Positions 36,202 to 48,900 of a DNA stretch of 64,000 bases are shown here, one piece after another (positions within the stretch are counted from its first letter, which is position 1; each line of letters starts with the position of its first letter). The DNA lies in contig NC_057809.1 in NCBI RefSeq assembly GCF_018294505.1, positions 512,975,693 to 513,039,692 of the forward strand, read 5' to 3'. Source of the DNA: Triticum aestivum. Taxonomy: Eukaryota; Streptophyta; Magnoliopsida; Poales; Poaceae. Under the pieces are notes generated by a model. That model saw only the letters and a program-made list of their open reading frames with translations. It made no database searches and was not told where the DNA came from. The position numbers and the translations under genes are program-made.

Positions 36202-37605
36202 ATACCCTCACGGGAGTTGTTCAGGAGGAAGTGCCTGTAGCGAAGGATTACCCAGATGTTTTTCCAGTGGAGTTACCAGGCATGCCACCGGATCAAAGAC
36301 ATCAAGTATTTGATAGAGCTATTGCCAGGTACCGGGCCAATATCAAAGAGCCCCTACCGAATGCCAGCAAATGATCTAGAAGAGATCAAGAAGCAGATTA
36401 AGGAGTTGTTGGAGAAAGGTTATATTTGAAGGAGTTCATCACCATGGGGAGCCCCAGTGCTTTTGGTTGAGAAGAAGGATAAGTCTCTTAAGAATGGTTG
36501 TTGATTATCGTGCGTTGAATGAAGTGATGATTAAGAACAAGTACCCCCAGCTGATGATCAATGATTTATTTGACCAGTTGACAGGAGCTACAGTGTTTTT
36601 GAAGATCGATCTGCGGTCAGGATATCACCAGCTGAAGATTCGAGAGAAGGATATACCTAAGACAGCTTTCACCACAAGGTATGGGCTGTATGAGTATACG
36701 GTCATGTCTTTTGGATTGACTAACGCCCCTGCCTATTTCATGAGTATGATGAACAAGGTGTTCATGGAATTCTTGGATAAGTTTGTTGTGGTGTTCATTG
36801 ATGATATCTTGGTATACTCGAAGAGTGAAGAGGAGCACAAGGAACATTTATGTTTAGTTCTCGAGAAGCTCAAGAACATCAGTTGTATGCCAAGTTCAGC
36901 AAATGTGAGTTTTGGTTGAAGGAAGTTGGATTTCTTGGACATGTTATATCAGGAGAGGGTATAGCAGTGGACCCAACCAAGGTTCAGTCAGTCACTAAGT
37001 GGTTGGCACCCACCTCAGTTGGAGAGATCCGCAGTTTTCTTGGACTCGCGGGATATTATCGGAGATTTATTGAAAATTTCTCTAAGATTGCGAAGCCTAT
37101 GACGACGTTGTTGAAGAAGGACACCAAATCCCATTGGACTGAAGAATGTGAAGCAAGTTTCCGGGAGTTGAAGAAACGTTTGACTACAGCCCCATTGCTG
37201 ATTCTGCCAGATATACGCAAGGACTTCCAAGTGTATTGCGATGCTTCTCGCTTAGGACTTGGAGGAGTACTGATGCAGGACGGAAGATTTGTTTCGTATG
37301 CCTCACGACAACTGAAACCGCATGAGTTAAATTATGCCATGCATGATTTGGAGTTGGCTTCCATAGTGCATGCATTGAAGACTTGGAGACATTTTCTCAT
37401 CGGAAACCGTTGCGATGTATACACGGATCACAAGAGTTTGAAGTGCATTTTCACACAGAAGGAGCTGAAACTCAGGCAGAGGAGATGGTTAGAACTCATA
37501 AAGGATTATGATATGAAGCTGCATTATCATCCAGGAAAGGCCAATGTCGTAGCAGATGCTTTGAGCCGTAAGAGTTATGTCAACACCCTCGTAAACGGAG
37601 GGATG
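36202..37605 (+). pseudogene. Chromovirus reverse transcriptase and RNase H
   Basis: RT blocks in order: LLPGTGPISKSPYRMP (36325 on), TGA at 36427-36429 (most simply from CGA), [11 protein letters not shown], one-base insertion near 36490, [30 protein letters not shown] (first catalytic Asp), [30 protein letters not shown] (catalytic IDD). A one-base deletion near 36880 restores the gag frame. Thumb and connection ([19 protein letters not shown]) lead to RNase [23 protein letters not shown], and [11 protein letters not shown] at the end. All catalytic Asp residues are present; only the frame breaks disable it. Confidence 0.9.
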
Positions 37606-38910
37606 CCAAAGGAGTTAGCCGAGGATCTTAGGGAAATTCGATTGGAAATAGTTTCTAAAGGGTTTTTGTCAACATTGGAGGTTAAATCAACACTATTGGA
37701 AAAGATTCGAGAAGCTCAGAAGGATGACAAAGATATCACTGAGATAAAGGAGAAGATGAGTGAAGGGAAAGCCAAAGGGTTTCGTGAGGATGAGCACGAC
37801 ACCTTGTGGTTTGAGGACCGTATATATGTGCCCAATAATGCAGAGATCAGGAAGTTGATATTACAGGAAGCTCATGACTCGCCATACTCGATACACCCCG
37901 GAAACACCAAGATGTATTTGGATTTGAAGGAGCATTTCTGGTGGACTGGTATGAAGAAGGATATTGCCGAGTATGTAGCCGTCTGTGATGTATGTCAGAG
38001 AGTGAAGGCAGAACATCAGAAGCCAGCAGGATTGCTACAGCCTATGCCGATACCCGAATGGAAGTGGGATAAGCTTGGCATGGATTTTATCACCGGATTG
38101 CCCAGGACCAAATCAGGATATGATTCTATATGGGTAGTAGTTGATCGCTTGACGAAAGTGGCTCACTTTATCCCCGTAAAAACCACGTATACAAGTGCGA
38201 AGTTGGCCAAGATATACATGAACAGGATCGTATGTCTGCATGGAGTTTCGAGGACCATCGTGTCAGATAGAGGAACGCAGTTTACTTCAAAATTTTGGCA
38301 TCAGTTGCACCAGACCTTGGGTACCAGATTGGAGTTCAGTACAGCTTTTCATCTGCAGACAGATGGACAGGCTGAGAGAGTCAATCAGATTCTGGAGGAC
38401 ATGTTGTGAGCTTGTGCATTAGACTATGGATCTAGTTGGGACGATAATTTTCCCTACGTAGAGTTCTCATACAATAACAGCTACCAGGGCAATTTGAAGA
38501 TGGCACCGTTCAAAGCATTGTATGGGAGAAGATGCCGAACACCGTTGATGTGGGAGGAAGTTGGAGACCGCCAGTTGTTTGGACCAGATTTGATTAAGGA
38601 ATCGGAAGAGAAGGTTAAACTAATTCGAGATAGACTGAAGGTAGCTCAGTCCTGACAGAAGAGTTATGCAGATTCAAAACACAAGGAGGTAGTCTATGAA
38701 ATCGGAGACAGAGTGTATCTGCGAGTGTCACCTCTTCGAGGTGTTAAACGTTTTGGTGTTAAGGGGAAATTAGCCCCGAGATTTGTGGGACCGTACCGTG
38801 TTTTGGAACGCATGGGAGAAGTTGCCTACAAGTTGGAGTTGCCCGAAGGACTGTCAGGAGTACATGATGTGTTTCATGTTTCCTAGTTGAAGAAGTGTCA
38901 TGCGGAGATG
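37606..38910 (+). pseudogene. Chromovirus integrase
   Basis: HHCC zinc domain ([14 protein letters not shown], then CDVCQRVK), then the catalytic core: [20 protein letters not shown] (first Asp), [14 protein letters not shown] (second Asp) and a region with [10 protein letters not shown], where the catalytic Glu lies. Three stops follow: TGA 38407, TGA 38653 and TAG 38884, the first two most simply from CGA and the last from CAG. The GPY/F-type region FVGPYRVLERMGEVAYKLELP is clear at about 38785-38845. It would insert the element's DNA into chromatin. Confidence 0.9.
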
Positions 38911-39168
38911 GCCGATATTCCTCTGAGAGATACAGTGCCCCTGGAAGCAATTCAGTTGGATAGCGATTTGACGTATGAGGAGAAGCCTGTCAAGATTCTA
39001 GAGTTTGCTAGCCGAGTTACTCGCAGCAAGGTTATCAAATTTTGCAAAGTTCAGTGGAGCCACCATACCGAGGATGAAGCCACCTGGGAACGAGAGGATG
39101 ATCTTCGCAAAGACCACCCACACCTATTTCCTAGCCAACCCGAATCTCGAGGGCGAGATTCATCTTAA
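38911..39168 (+). pseudogene. Integrase C-terminal chromodomain
   Basis: After the GPY/F region: KPVKILEFASRVTRSKVIKF then VQWSHHTEDEATWEREDDLR, the pattern of chromovirus group II chromodomains (ILxxR...KVxWxxxxxxEATWE). In chromoviruses this domain steers integration to marked chromatin. Ends at TAA 39166-39168. Follows the stop at 38884, so it would not be translated here. Confidence 0.8.
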
Positions 39169-39180
39169 GGGGGGTAGGTT
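39167..39180 (+). promoter_or_regulatory. Polypurine tract of the chromovirus
   Basis: AAGGGGGGTAGGTT directly before the 3' LTR start TGTAACATCC. Confidence 0.8.
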
Positions 39181-41957
39181 TGTAACATCCCAAATTTTCA
39201 ATTAGGAATGTTATACGTAGGTCATTCATGCATATCATATTTTATTTGCTTTTCGTTTCGTGATCCTCGAAATTCTAAGAAACTCAAGGACGCTCGGAGA
39301 GAGTTGGGGATTTCACGGTTTTCATACTTGAATTTTATCAAATATCGAAACGAGGATCAGTTGTTTTATTATTTTTCTCTCTGAAAATATTTCATATTAA
39401 AATATATGAGAGGAGATAATATGACTTCTCCAAAATAAATGAAATATTGGAGGAAAAATATTAAAATCAACTTTTTGATTTTATTCGGATTTTATTGCTA
39501 ATTTTTATTTGCATAGGAAAAAAATATGCATTTTTCAAAAATTGCATTTTAGGCCAAGAGAATGTTCACCTTATTCTAAATATTCTATTTAGATGGTGAA
39601 AATTTGTTTTGGTATATTTAGATTTTTTTAATTTTTCTAGGATTTCTTTTCGGCGGAATATGTTAAATAAAAAGAAAAAAAAGGAGGAAGCCCGCCAGAC
39701 CGAACTGGGCCGCGGCCCAGCTGGCCCGGCCAGCCCTGCGCCGCCGTCGTCTCCGAGCCGGACTCCTCGAGGGAGTCCGAGTCGCCGCCGCCATGGCCTC
39801 GCCCCCTCCCACAAGCCGCCTTCCCTCCCCCTTTAAAAGCCGGACCCAAGCCCCCCCTCGGAGCCCCAAGCCGCCACCGCCGCCAGCCCCGCCGCCTCGC
39901 GCCGCCGCCGCACGCCGCCGCCAAGCCTCTGTCGCACCGCCCTCCGCCGCCCCGCGCTGCACCCCACCGTCGCCCACGACGCCGCCCGCTCGCCGGAAGC
40001 CGCCAAAGCCGCGCCGGAGTTCCAATCTCGTCGTTCGGTTTTTTTTGGTTTAGGTAAAAACCGCCGGTTTTTAAAAAAACCTAGTTACGTTTTTTAGACT
40101 GATTCATTGGCTTTCCCGATTTAGTTTATTCAGCGGACGTTCATCCGTACGTTCGTTTTAACGAACGGTTTTCGCCCGTTAGTCACAGACAACGAACGTT
40201 CGTTCGTTAGCTTGTTTGTCTGTTTTCCTTTTCCTCAGGTTTTTCACGATTATTTTCTATCGCGATTTCTGATCCGATTTTCGTTTTAGTTTTTCTTTTT
40301 GCTCGTTTAACGGAATCAGGCGATTCAAGCGCCTAGATCTTCGTTTCGAAGCCCTCTTTCAATTTAACCAACTTGAACAAGATTTTGGTACTGTAAAATT
40401 AGACTTCAGTCCAGATTAGTAATCGGATCTTGTTTCTTTCGTAGTATGTGTTTCGTTGCTCCGTTTGATTTGATTATTTTTGCAAACCGGAGTTCTTAAG
40501 TTGAACTTTCTGGTTAGATCTTCTTGTTTGAGTTTTACCCATGCATCTTTGTTTGATTGCTTATGTATGCTATTGTTTGTCTACGATAGAACACCCGGAG
40601 TGCGAAGCGTGCTACTACGAGTCTCTAGGTTTCACGGATCATCGGCAAGGCAAGTAACACTTTGATCATACCCCTTTATTACCCAGTTTTTATGCATTAG
40701 TTCCAATCCTCAAACACTGCATGATTAGGATGTGATTAACTTGTGGGTTCGGGAAGTAGATGATGAGGTAGAACCTATTACCTGTTTTATTATCAAACCC
40801 TCAGGAGTTACCTCTACGTTGCTTATATTGCTATGCTATGCTCGTAGACGTGGATTGGGTTTGAGTGTATCCATGACAGATGTGAGATTGTTAATTAATG
40901 GTTCAACTTAAGGTGGTAACTTTAATACACATATGAGTGGATTGCTTGTTTGGGCACCTGGAGAATCCAGTGTTGTCCTAGGATATCCCGGAGTACCCGT
41001 GTGATCATCCTACGGTCCGCCACCCAGGCTCAAAGGGGTCTTAAGATTATTCATGCTAGAAACTTCCGTGTGCAGCCACAAGCCATTATGGGCTCTGGCA
41101 TAGTATGAGTAAGTTGTGTGACCTCTTTCAGTGGTGGGCTAGCAGATGTAGAGGGAAAGTAGGTGTAACTGTCCACCCAGAGTAAAGAGTAAATGCTTCT
41201 GAAAGACTGTGTCTCGGTCATCCGTTTCTCAAACATCATGTAGTGCGAGAAATCCAATGAAGGAGATCGAGTCTTGTGGGGAAAAGTGCACAAACCTCTG
41301 TAGAGTGTACAATCTAATCATGGTTAGTTGTGTCCCCGGTTATGGACATCTTGAGTATCTAGTACTCAGATTTTCTTTTTATATCTCATCACTCTAAATT
41401 AATTTGTTGGGTTAATGAACTACTTTAATTGGGATTGAGTTGGAGGAACCTTCTCAATGATGTTTCAACTACCATGATAATTAAAATAAAACTTATTCCT
41501 TTGTTGTAGGGAAAAATTGGCTTTTCACAAAAACTGTATAACCATACAGCCTCCACCAGCCAAATATGCATATAGTGTTAGCATTATTTCTGTTCATTGC
41601 TCTACTGTGTTACATTGCCAGCATATTCCATGTGCTAACCCATTTTTCGGGCTGCAACATATCACGTTGCAGACTTTTCAGACGAGGAGTAAGGTTCGCT
41701 AGGTCGTTGTCGTGCAGCTCAGCTATGTCGTTGGAGTTGATGAACTCACTTTATCTTCCAAGCCTTTCGCTGTTATCGTATTAGATGGCCTTAAGCCATA
41801 TTTATTGTAATAAGTTCTCTTTTGGAGACATTCGATGTAATAAGTGTGTGATTGCTACTCTATTATAAATCCTTAGAGTACTGTGTGTGTCAGTATTACC
41901 GATCCAGGGATGACACTGAAGCACAGAGACTTGACCGTTTGAGGTCGGGTCGCTACA
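39181..41957 (+). repeat. 3' LTR of the chromovirus
   Basis: 2777 bp against 2786 bp for the 5' LTR, with scattered substitutions and small indels. TATA-like TTTAAAAG at 39832-39839. Confidence 0.9.
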
Positions 41958-42283
41958 AAAACATTATTATTAATTACTGTTGACTCGCAGTGTGACCAAC
42001 ACGAACTGGGCCCTTATCTACGGGCGTGGCTATCAATAGATTTAATATACACTCTGCAGAGGTTAGTACACTGTACCCACACTACGGAACCCATGGTCTC
42101 ACACTCCCATTCGGGTGGACCAACGGCGTTCCGACAAAACCGATCTACTGCCATGACACTCTCCCAGCCACTCCGACTCACTCCCCACTGGGCTAGTCCT
42201 GGGTGGCCCCGTGTGTACCAAAGACACCAACGACCACCGTCATGGCCAAACATAAATGGTTCCAAACGGGGACCCGGATCCAT

Positions 42284-42315
<32 letters not shown>

Positions 42316-45300
42316 CGGGCACACAAGGCTTATGTCCGCCTACTTGATCAGGATAGCGCGCACCCATAACCTTCCCTCGTTGGAGGCACCGGTGAGAGGC
42401 ACGACAATAGACCCACTTAGGACCTTCCCATAAAGGTAAGCATGGTTGCACTGGTCAGTTCGATATGGTGGCACCATGACTCAACCAACAGTTGTTCAAG
42501 TTCAATTTAATCCGGTTAAACTTGAATGCAATATGCTGGGCCATGATAAAATAACATGATGCAATTACAATGCATTAGCATGATATCAACATAAGCACGG
42601 GTGCAACATAGCTATCCACCATATCAACAATGAATCATCTCCAACTAAGCATGGCATAATGACGAGCATGAATATTACCAGTACACTACTCATAGCATAA
42701 CATGACCACTAGCATCAACCATAAATACCATGCAAGAACTCATCAATAACATTACCGAGTAAACACTTAACCAACTAACAGCAAAGGAACAATGCATATT
42801 AACAGTACTCGGTAATCGATGTTAGTCATGCACTGATGAACATGACCAACCCAACATGTACTACTATCAAGCATAGCAATATGAAAGTAATACTAGCAAG
42901 TAGCTCATGATAACAAAGTGCAAGAGAGCATAGCGTGACGATAATCACCGATCCACAAGCATGACCGAAATAACGACAGTAGTAGCAAAAAAAGCATACA
43001 GTTATTAAAGATTCAAGTTGAAAACCAATGCTACTGCATGGCTATCATGCAAATGGTGGTTGTGGCTTGCCTGAGGTTGAAGAATACACCGGGAGAAAGT
43101 GCGAGAAGCTCGCGGAATGAATCGCCGGAAAGCATTCTCTCTCGGAGGGGGCTGATTAGGGGCAAGGGCCAAAAGGACATTTTCACAGTGTCAAACCATC
43201 ATGAAAGTGGAACCAACAGAACGGTCTCGACGAAACAAAGACGTGGGCTTTGGAATCACCTCATTTGGAGTTGCGGGCAAAAAGTTATAGCCCGACAAAG
43301 TTCAGGGACCAATCTGTAAAAAGACCCTCTACAAACAGGCCCCTGAGCTGAAAAACAGAAAACGTATTTCAAACAATACACCTTCAGAACACAGAAAGCA
43401 CATTTTCGAATAAAGCAGGAGCGGAATACGCTTACATCACACGAAAACGTACTTTCTGAAGTACGCTTCCACTTAACCACGTGGACAGTGGCGGGGCCGG
43501 GTGTAGGGTCGCTGACGTGTGGGTCCCGTGGGGTGGGACCCATCACTTATCCACGTCAGCACCTAGGGTCAACACGCAGTGGCGGGACCGGCGGCCTGGG
43601 GAGCTGCTAGGTGGGGTCCGGGGCGACACGGATCGAGACAGAGGAGGAGCAGGGGAAGCGGCGACCAGCGATGGCTCCAAGCAGCTCCGGCCACCTTCGG
43701 CAGGGGCGAAGCCACCAGTGAGCATGGGAGGAGGTGCTGCTCCCGCCTTGAGCAGCAGTAGACGCCAGGGAGGAGCGTGGTCGTGGCACCACACGGAGGC
43801 AAAGGGCGATGGCAGCGACCAACGGGGGAAGACGCGGCCTCGGGGGCTCCGGCAACGAGGGGATGGGCAGGGGAGACTCGCCGGAGTGAGTGGATTCCGG
43901 TGGTGGTGGCTATGAGGAGAGGGAGGGCTAGGCGTGGCCGAACTTGAGAGGAGACCCGAGGCAGCCATGGCGGCCATTGCGGGGCTCGGGAGCTCTTGGA
44001 GCTCAACGGAGGGGTCGGGGAGGACTGAGAGAGTGAGGCGAGGCTGCTGGTGTGCTCAAACGGCGCGGGGAGGCCTATATATAGGCGGGCGAGAGGGATG
44101 GGCTCGGGTGCCGCCGTGCACGTCCGGCCAAGGCTCTGGCGAGGCTCAGCGATCACGGGGAGGCACAGGAACAAGACGAAGGAGGCAACGGACGAGCTAC
44201 AGAAGTGCACAGGGCAAGAGGGGCCGAGGGCGTAGAGGAGAAGCGGCCACGGCGCCATTAAAGCACGGTCGGCCACAGTGCGCCCGTGGGCGCGCGGCGA
44301 TGAGCGCTGACGGAGGAGCTGACGGAGGGGGAAATGGCTCCAGGAGGACGACGGCGACGCGGGCTAGCTGTTGGACATGCTCACGAGCGCGAAGACAACG
44401 AGAGGAAGAGGGGCCCGAGCAAGAAACCATCTTGGACGCAGCCATGGCATGCCAGAGAGGTGGTGACCGCGTGAGCTGGCGAGGAGAAAGTGCCAAAGGC
44501 TTGCAAACATTGTCTAGTACGTAGTTCATCCAGGGGAGGTTACAACTGATGTGGTAAATCAGTGAAAAGAGCTCCAGTTGAATGGTAATTAACCTATGAA
44601 GTTTAATGCAGCAAACTTGGTCGTGTACTGCTGATCAACAGGGAGGTGATTGGGAGCAATGGAGTTGTCTGATAGGTTTAGGGTAAGAAGGACTTTCATC
44701 CTGGTAACTTTAGAGGATTTGGATCAAGATTTAATGTAGGTGCTTAACAACCACATAAATTGGTCCAGAAGCTAGATGTGGATGATGCACTCATATGGTG
44801 AGGCCACTTGAGTTGAAATTTGGCAAGGCCTAATGATTTGGTCATAGTAAGATGCTGTAAAAAATTCATACCAGTTGGACAAGCCAAAGTGGTACTTGCT
44901 TCACAAACATCTTCATTGACCAGAATCTTGCAATAATTCTAGATGAGTATTGGCTTGATGAATTGGTCCCAAATTTTGTGGAGAGAAGTTATTTGGGTAG
45001 GAGAACAATCTGGTAATTCATCAGGATTTTGGAAGCAATATAAATTATACTTGCTTCACAACCTGAAAATTTTACCAGAAGCAAAGATTTGGTCCTGTGC
45101 TCTCATAGATGATTGGATGGGGCTGAATTTTGGAGGAGTGGTATAATATGATAACATGAAGGAGTGTGAAAAATTTCAACTCATATGGATAACCCTAGCT
45201 ACCACTTCCTTCACAAAGGCTTCCCTCAGACAGGAACTTTGAAAAATCACTGAGGAAGTTTGGCTAGGCAAATAAAGTTGAATTTTGGCACGGGTCAATT

Positions 45301-45772
45301 ATTTGGATAGGAAAAGATGTCCAAAAAGTTTGGGGTCAAATGGGCAAAGATAAATAGCACTTGATTCACAATGTGCCATTTAGGGCAGAATAGGAAATGA
45401 ATTTATTGAGCATGATGAGATATATGGCCAATGAAATATTTTGCCATATTTGAGGAAGATATGACCGAAACAATTTATGAGAATTATTTGGGGATTTTTG
45501 GATGGACAGAAATATGGGTTGCTTCACAACCTAGGGCAGATAGGGTTATTCCTTTAATAGAAAAAGGAATTTTCCCTAGAAAAGAAATTAGGGTGGTCAA
45601 GCAGTGGAGTGGCATGATCTTGGCAAGGTTTTGAGGATCATGAGTCACTTGGGAGAGGAAATGAATGTGATTTCCCAGGTGACAAGGCCATAGAACCACA
45701 CAAAAAAGAAAAACAGAGCAAAAACCAATAAATCAAAAGAAAAAGGAAAGGGCCAGAATCCAGGCTGTTACA

Positions 45773-45994
45773 GAAGAACGAGCAAGAAAAGAAAACTGGA
45801 GAAATGCCATCTACACTCACCAGATTAAACCGTTAGTAGCAAAATAATAAGGCTATATGCATGCTATGCAACAAACAAATGCAGCAACCAAATGCAACAA
45901 ACAAGGTAGACTCTATACTACTGATTACTACCGGTTTCTACCGCTCGCGCTGACTAGAGCGTCCTACAACCAGACCTGCTCTGATACCAAATGC
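45773..45994 (-). other. LARD internal-domain fragment (222 bp)
   Basis: Matches the primer-site end of domain A from 11936 onward, with a ~34-bp gap. Contains a perfect primer site (TGGTATCAGAGC on the minus strand, 45978-45989). The rest of this domain is missing. Confidence 0.85.
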
Positions 45995-48900
45995 TGTGGC
46001 ACCCCGGCTCAGAGAAACCGGAACGCCCCGTATTCCAGCCCAGAGATCGAGGAGAAGTCTCTGGAATACGGCACTTCTTGACATAGAACAAATCAGCTCT
46101 TATTACAAGAATAATAATACAAGGGTCTGATGTTACAAATAAGCACATCAACATGGCGACACTACGCCTGTGATACTACACTTGCTCTATGCTAGCAGCA
46201 AAACAACTCGTAGCAGTGGAATACTTCTAGCAGCGGAACAACGACGAAAGTGGTGAACTCCACTCCGCAGGGACTCTGGCTAGGACATGATCTAGCTCGC
46301 ACGCACGGCAACCTCAACAAGCAATCAAGCAATCATGGCATCACATGCAATCTGGCATGACACGCCAGGTTAGTACATTGAATGTACTTGCAAGCTCACA
46401 ACAACCATAAACATCAAGGCAAGGCAATAACATCGCATTAACAGGTTAATTAATTAATAGCTACCATGATGAAACAACTACTGAGAATGGTATGAAACTG
46501 ATACAATACTAATAAATCACCATCTCAGATCTCCATAACCATATCTCTCTTGGCTAACCGGCCAAGCAATATACCATCTCAATCACCTCGTGATCAAAAC
46601 CAAACGGTGATCTTTCCGGCGATCACAACCATGACCAACGCTTGGTCTCAAACGGTGATCTTTCCGGCGATCACTGCCATGACCTACACTTGGTCTCAAA
46701 CGGTGATCCTTCCGGCGATCACCACCATGACCAACACTTGGTCTCCAACATCATCATCAACATCCTGCCAATCTGCACTGTTCAACATATCAACATATAA
46801 ATCACCTATAAGTCATTCTGTCATGTGAGTGTTGATCGAACGGTGTGACCTAGTACGAACCCATGCCCATGACCGAGGACACGGCTATCGATAGTTTAAA
46901 TACACTCTGCAGAGGTAGCGCACTTTACCCACACCACGGAATCCATGGCCTCGCACTCCCATTCGGGTGGACCAATAGCGTTCCGACAAAACCGATCTAC
47001 TGCCATGACACTCTCCCGGCCACTCCGACTCACTCCCCACTGGGCTAGTCCTGGGTGGCCCTGTGTCTACCAAAGACACCAACGGCCACCGTCGTGGCCA
47101 AAACAATAAACCGTCCCAAATGGGGACACGTGCACATAAGAACAACAACGGGCACACAAGGTTATGTCTGCTTACCGGGCCAGGGTACCGCACGCCCATA
47201 ACCTTCCCTCATTGGAGGCACCAGCGAGAGGCATGACAATAGACCGCATTAGGGCCTTCCCATAAAAGGAAAATGTGGTTGCACTGGAAAAAGCCCGGTT
47301 CGGTGGCACCTGACCAACTTAATGACAGAATTTATCCCCAAAATATAATAGTAATAACTGATAATCCGATATCATCTATCTACCTATAAACCAAGTTATA
47401 GCAATATCCAACAAATAATCCAAAGCTGAATATTGTATCTCCAAAATACTCTAAGGACAGCATAACACTACTATGATGAATCCAAGAATGATAAGACTAC
47501 TACACAAATATCAAGAACTAACTATCCAACTATGATCCACATCAAGCATCATCTCCAAGATCATACTCCAAAACATAATATCATCTAGCATCATGATGAA
47601 AATAAAACTAGCCACTAATAATCCAAAGGCAACATGATATCGAAAGTAACCATCAAGATATAAGTCCTAGAACTCCAAGCAATATCATGGCAATATCAAG
47701 ATCAAAACAATACTCCGAGAAATGCCATGAACAAATCATACATAGCTAGTGCAATATTTTAATCAAGTTCAAATAAATAAACCATGTCACTGCATTGCAA
47801 TCATTCAAATGGAGGGTGTGTCTTTCCTGGGGTGGAAGAAATCACCGAGAAGAAGTGCGAGAGGCTCGCGGAAAGAATCGCCGGAAAACATACTCTCTCG
47901 GAGGGGGCTGAATAAGGGTAGGGCCAAAATGGTCATTTTCATAATGTCAAAACATGGTGAAAATGATTCCATCAGAACGGGCTCGACGAAACGAAGAAGT
48001 GGGCTTTGGAATCACCTGATTTGAAGTTAGGAACAAAAAGATATGATAGTTTTTCTGCCAGGGACCTATTTGTAATAAAATCCTCACAGACAGGCCCTTG
48101 ACAGAAAAATTGAAAGCGCCTTTCACTGGAATACGCCTTCTACAAGCAAAAAATGTATTCATAGCCGAAACATAGGCAAAGTGCGCTTTCAAATCAGGAA
48201 AACGTATTTTATTCTAAGGAAGCACGAGAATACGCCTTCTAACCTGGAAAACGTATTCTGGCGGGTATGTGACCACTTATCCACGTCAGCATCGCGTGGG
48301 TCAACCCTCAGAGTGGCTGACAGGTGGGTCGGGGCAAGGCGGGGCCCGCCTGGCAGGTTCTTCTTCTTCAACCTCCCCTGATCCCGCGCGGCTGAGAGCC
48401 GTGCCGGCCCCGACGGCGATAGCTGGCGATAGCCGGCGACTCCGGCCATCGTTCGGGCCGTGCCACCTACCGGCGTGATCAACAGGCCGAGCCGTGTCGC
48501 CCTGGACCATCCATACATCCTGGGGAGGTCGGTGTTGAGGAGAATCGCGGCTGTAGCGGACGGGGCTTCGTCCGGAATTTGAGGATGAGGTCATGGCAAC
48601 TCCGGCGACTAACGGAGAGCCGAGGGAGAGACTCTCGTGGCTGGGTGATCTACTAGAGGTGGTGGGAGAGAGAATGGGGCTTTGGGTCAACGGAATCGGG
48701 GCGGAGCAGAGGCGGCGGCCATGGTGGCGATGGCGAGGCATGAGAGCTCCTCGAGCTCGTTTCGGTGGTCGGGGGCAGCTAGGAGTGCGTGAGGTCGAGT
48801 GGTGAAGAGAAACGCGCTCGGGTGGCCTTATATAGGCAGGGGAGGGGTGTGCCACGCTATCATCACGCGGACGGGTGGCCAGCGCCGCGGATGTGTGTGC

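Larger units (their letters stand above)
30926..41957 (+). mobile_element. Tekay-like chromovirus (Gypsy), full-length but disabled
   Basis: 11,032 bp with LTRs of 2786 and 2777 bp, flanked by AAAAT (30921-30925) and AAAAC (41958-41962), a target duplication with one change. Order: 5' LTR, primer site, extra ORF, gag, protease, RT, RNase H, integrase, chromodomain, polypurine tract, 3' LTR. The C-terminal chromodomain places it in the chromovirus branch, and the RT motifs fit the Tekay group. Several stops and frameshifts inactivate it. Confidence 0.9.
22791..45772 (-). mobile_element. Second LARD copy (B1-int-B2) inserted in a LARD internal domain
   Basis: LTR B2 ends exactly at CTGTTACA (45772) and is followed by GAAGAACGAGC, which matches the middle of the internal domain (11936 in domain A). 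So this copy inserted into another LARD's internal domain, with GAAGA (45773-45777) as its target site. The left copy of GAAGA and the first 65 bp of B1 were removed by the deletion at 22790/22791. Confidence 0.75.
30143..45772 (-). repeat. LARD LTR B2 (complete, split by a chromovirus)
   Basis: TGTGGCACCCCGG to CTGTTACA. After removing the 11,032-bp chromovirus and one target copy, 4593 bp remain, the longest LTR of the array. Contains an (AAC)n microsatellite at about 42284-42317 absent in this length from B1. Confidence 0.85.
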
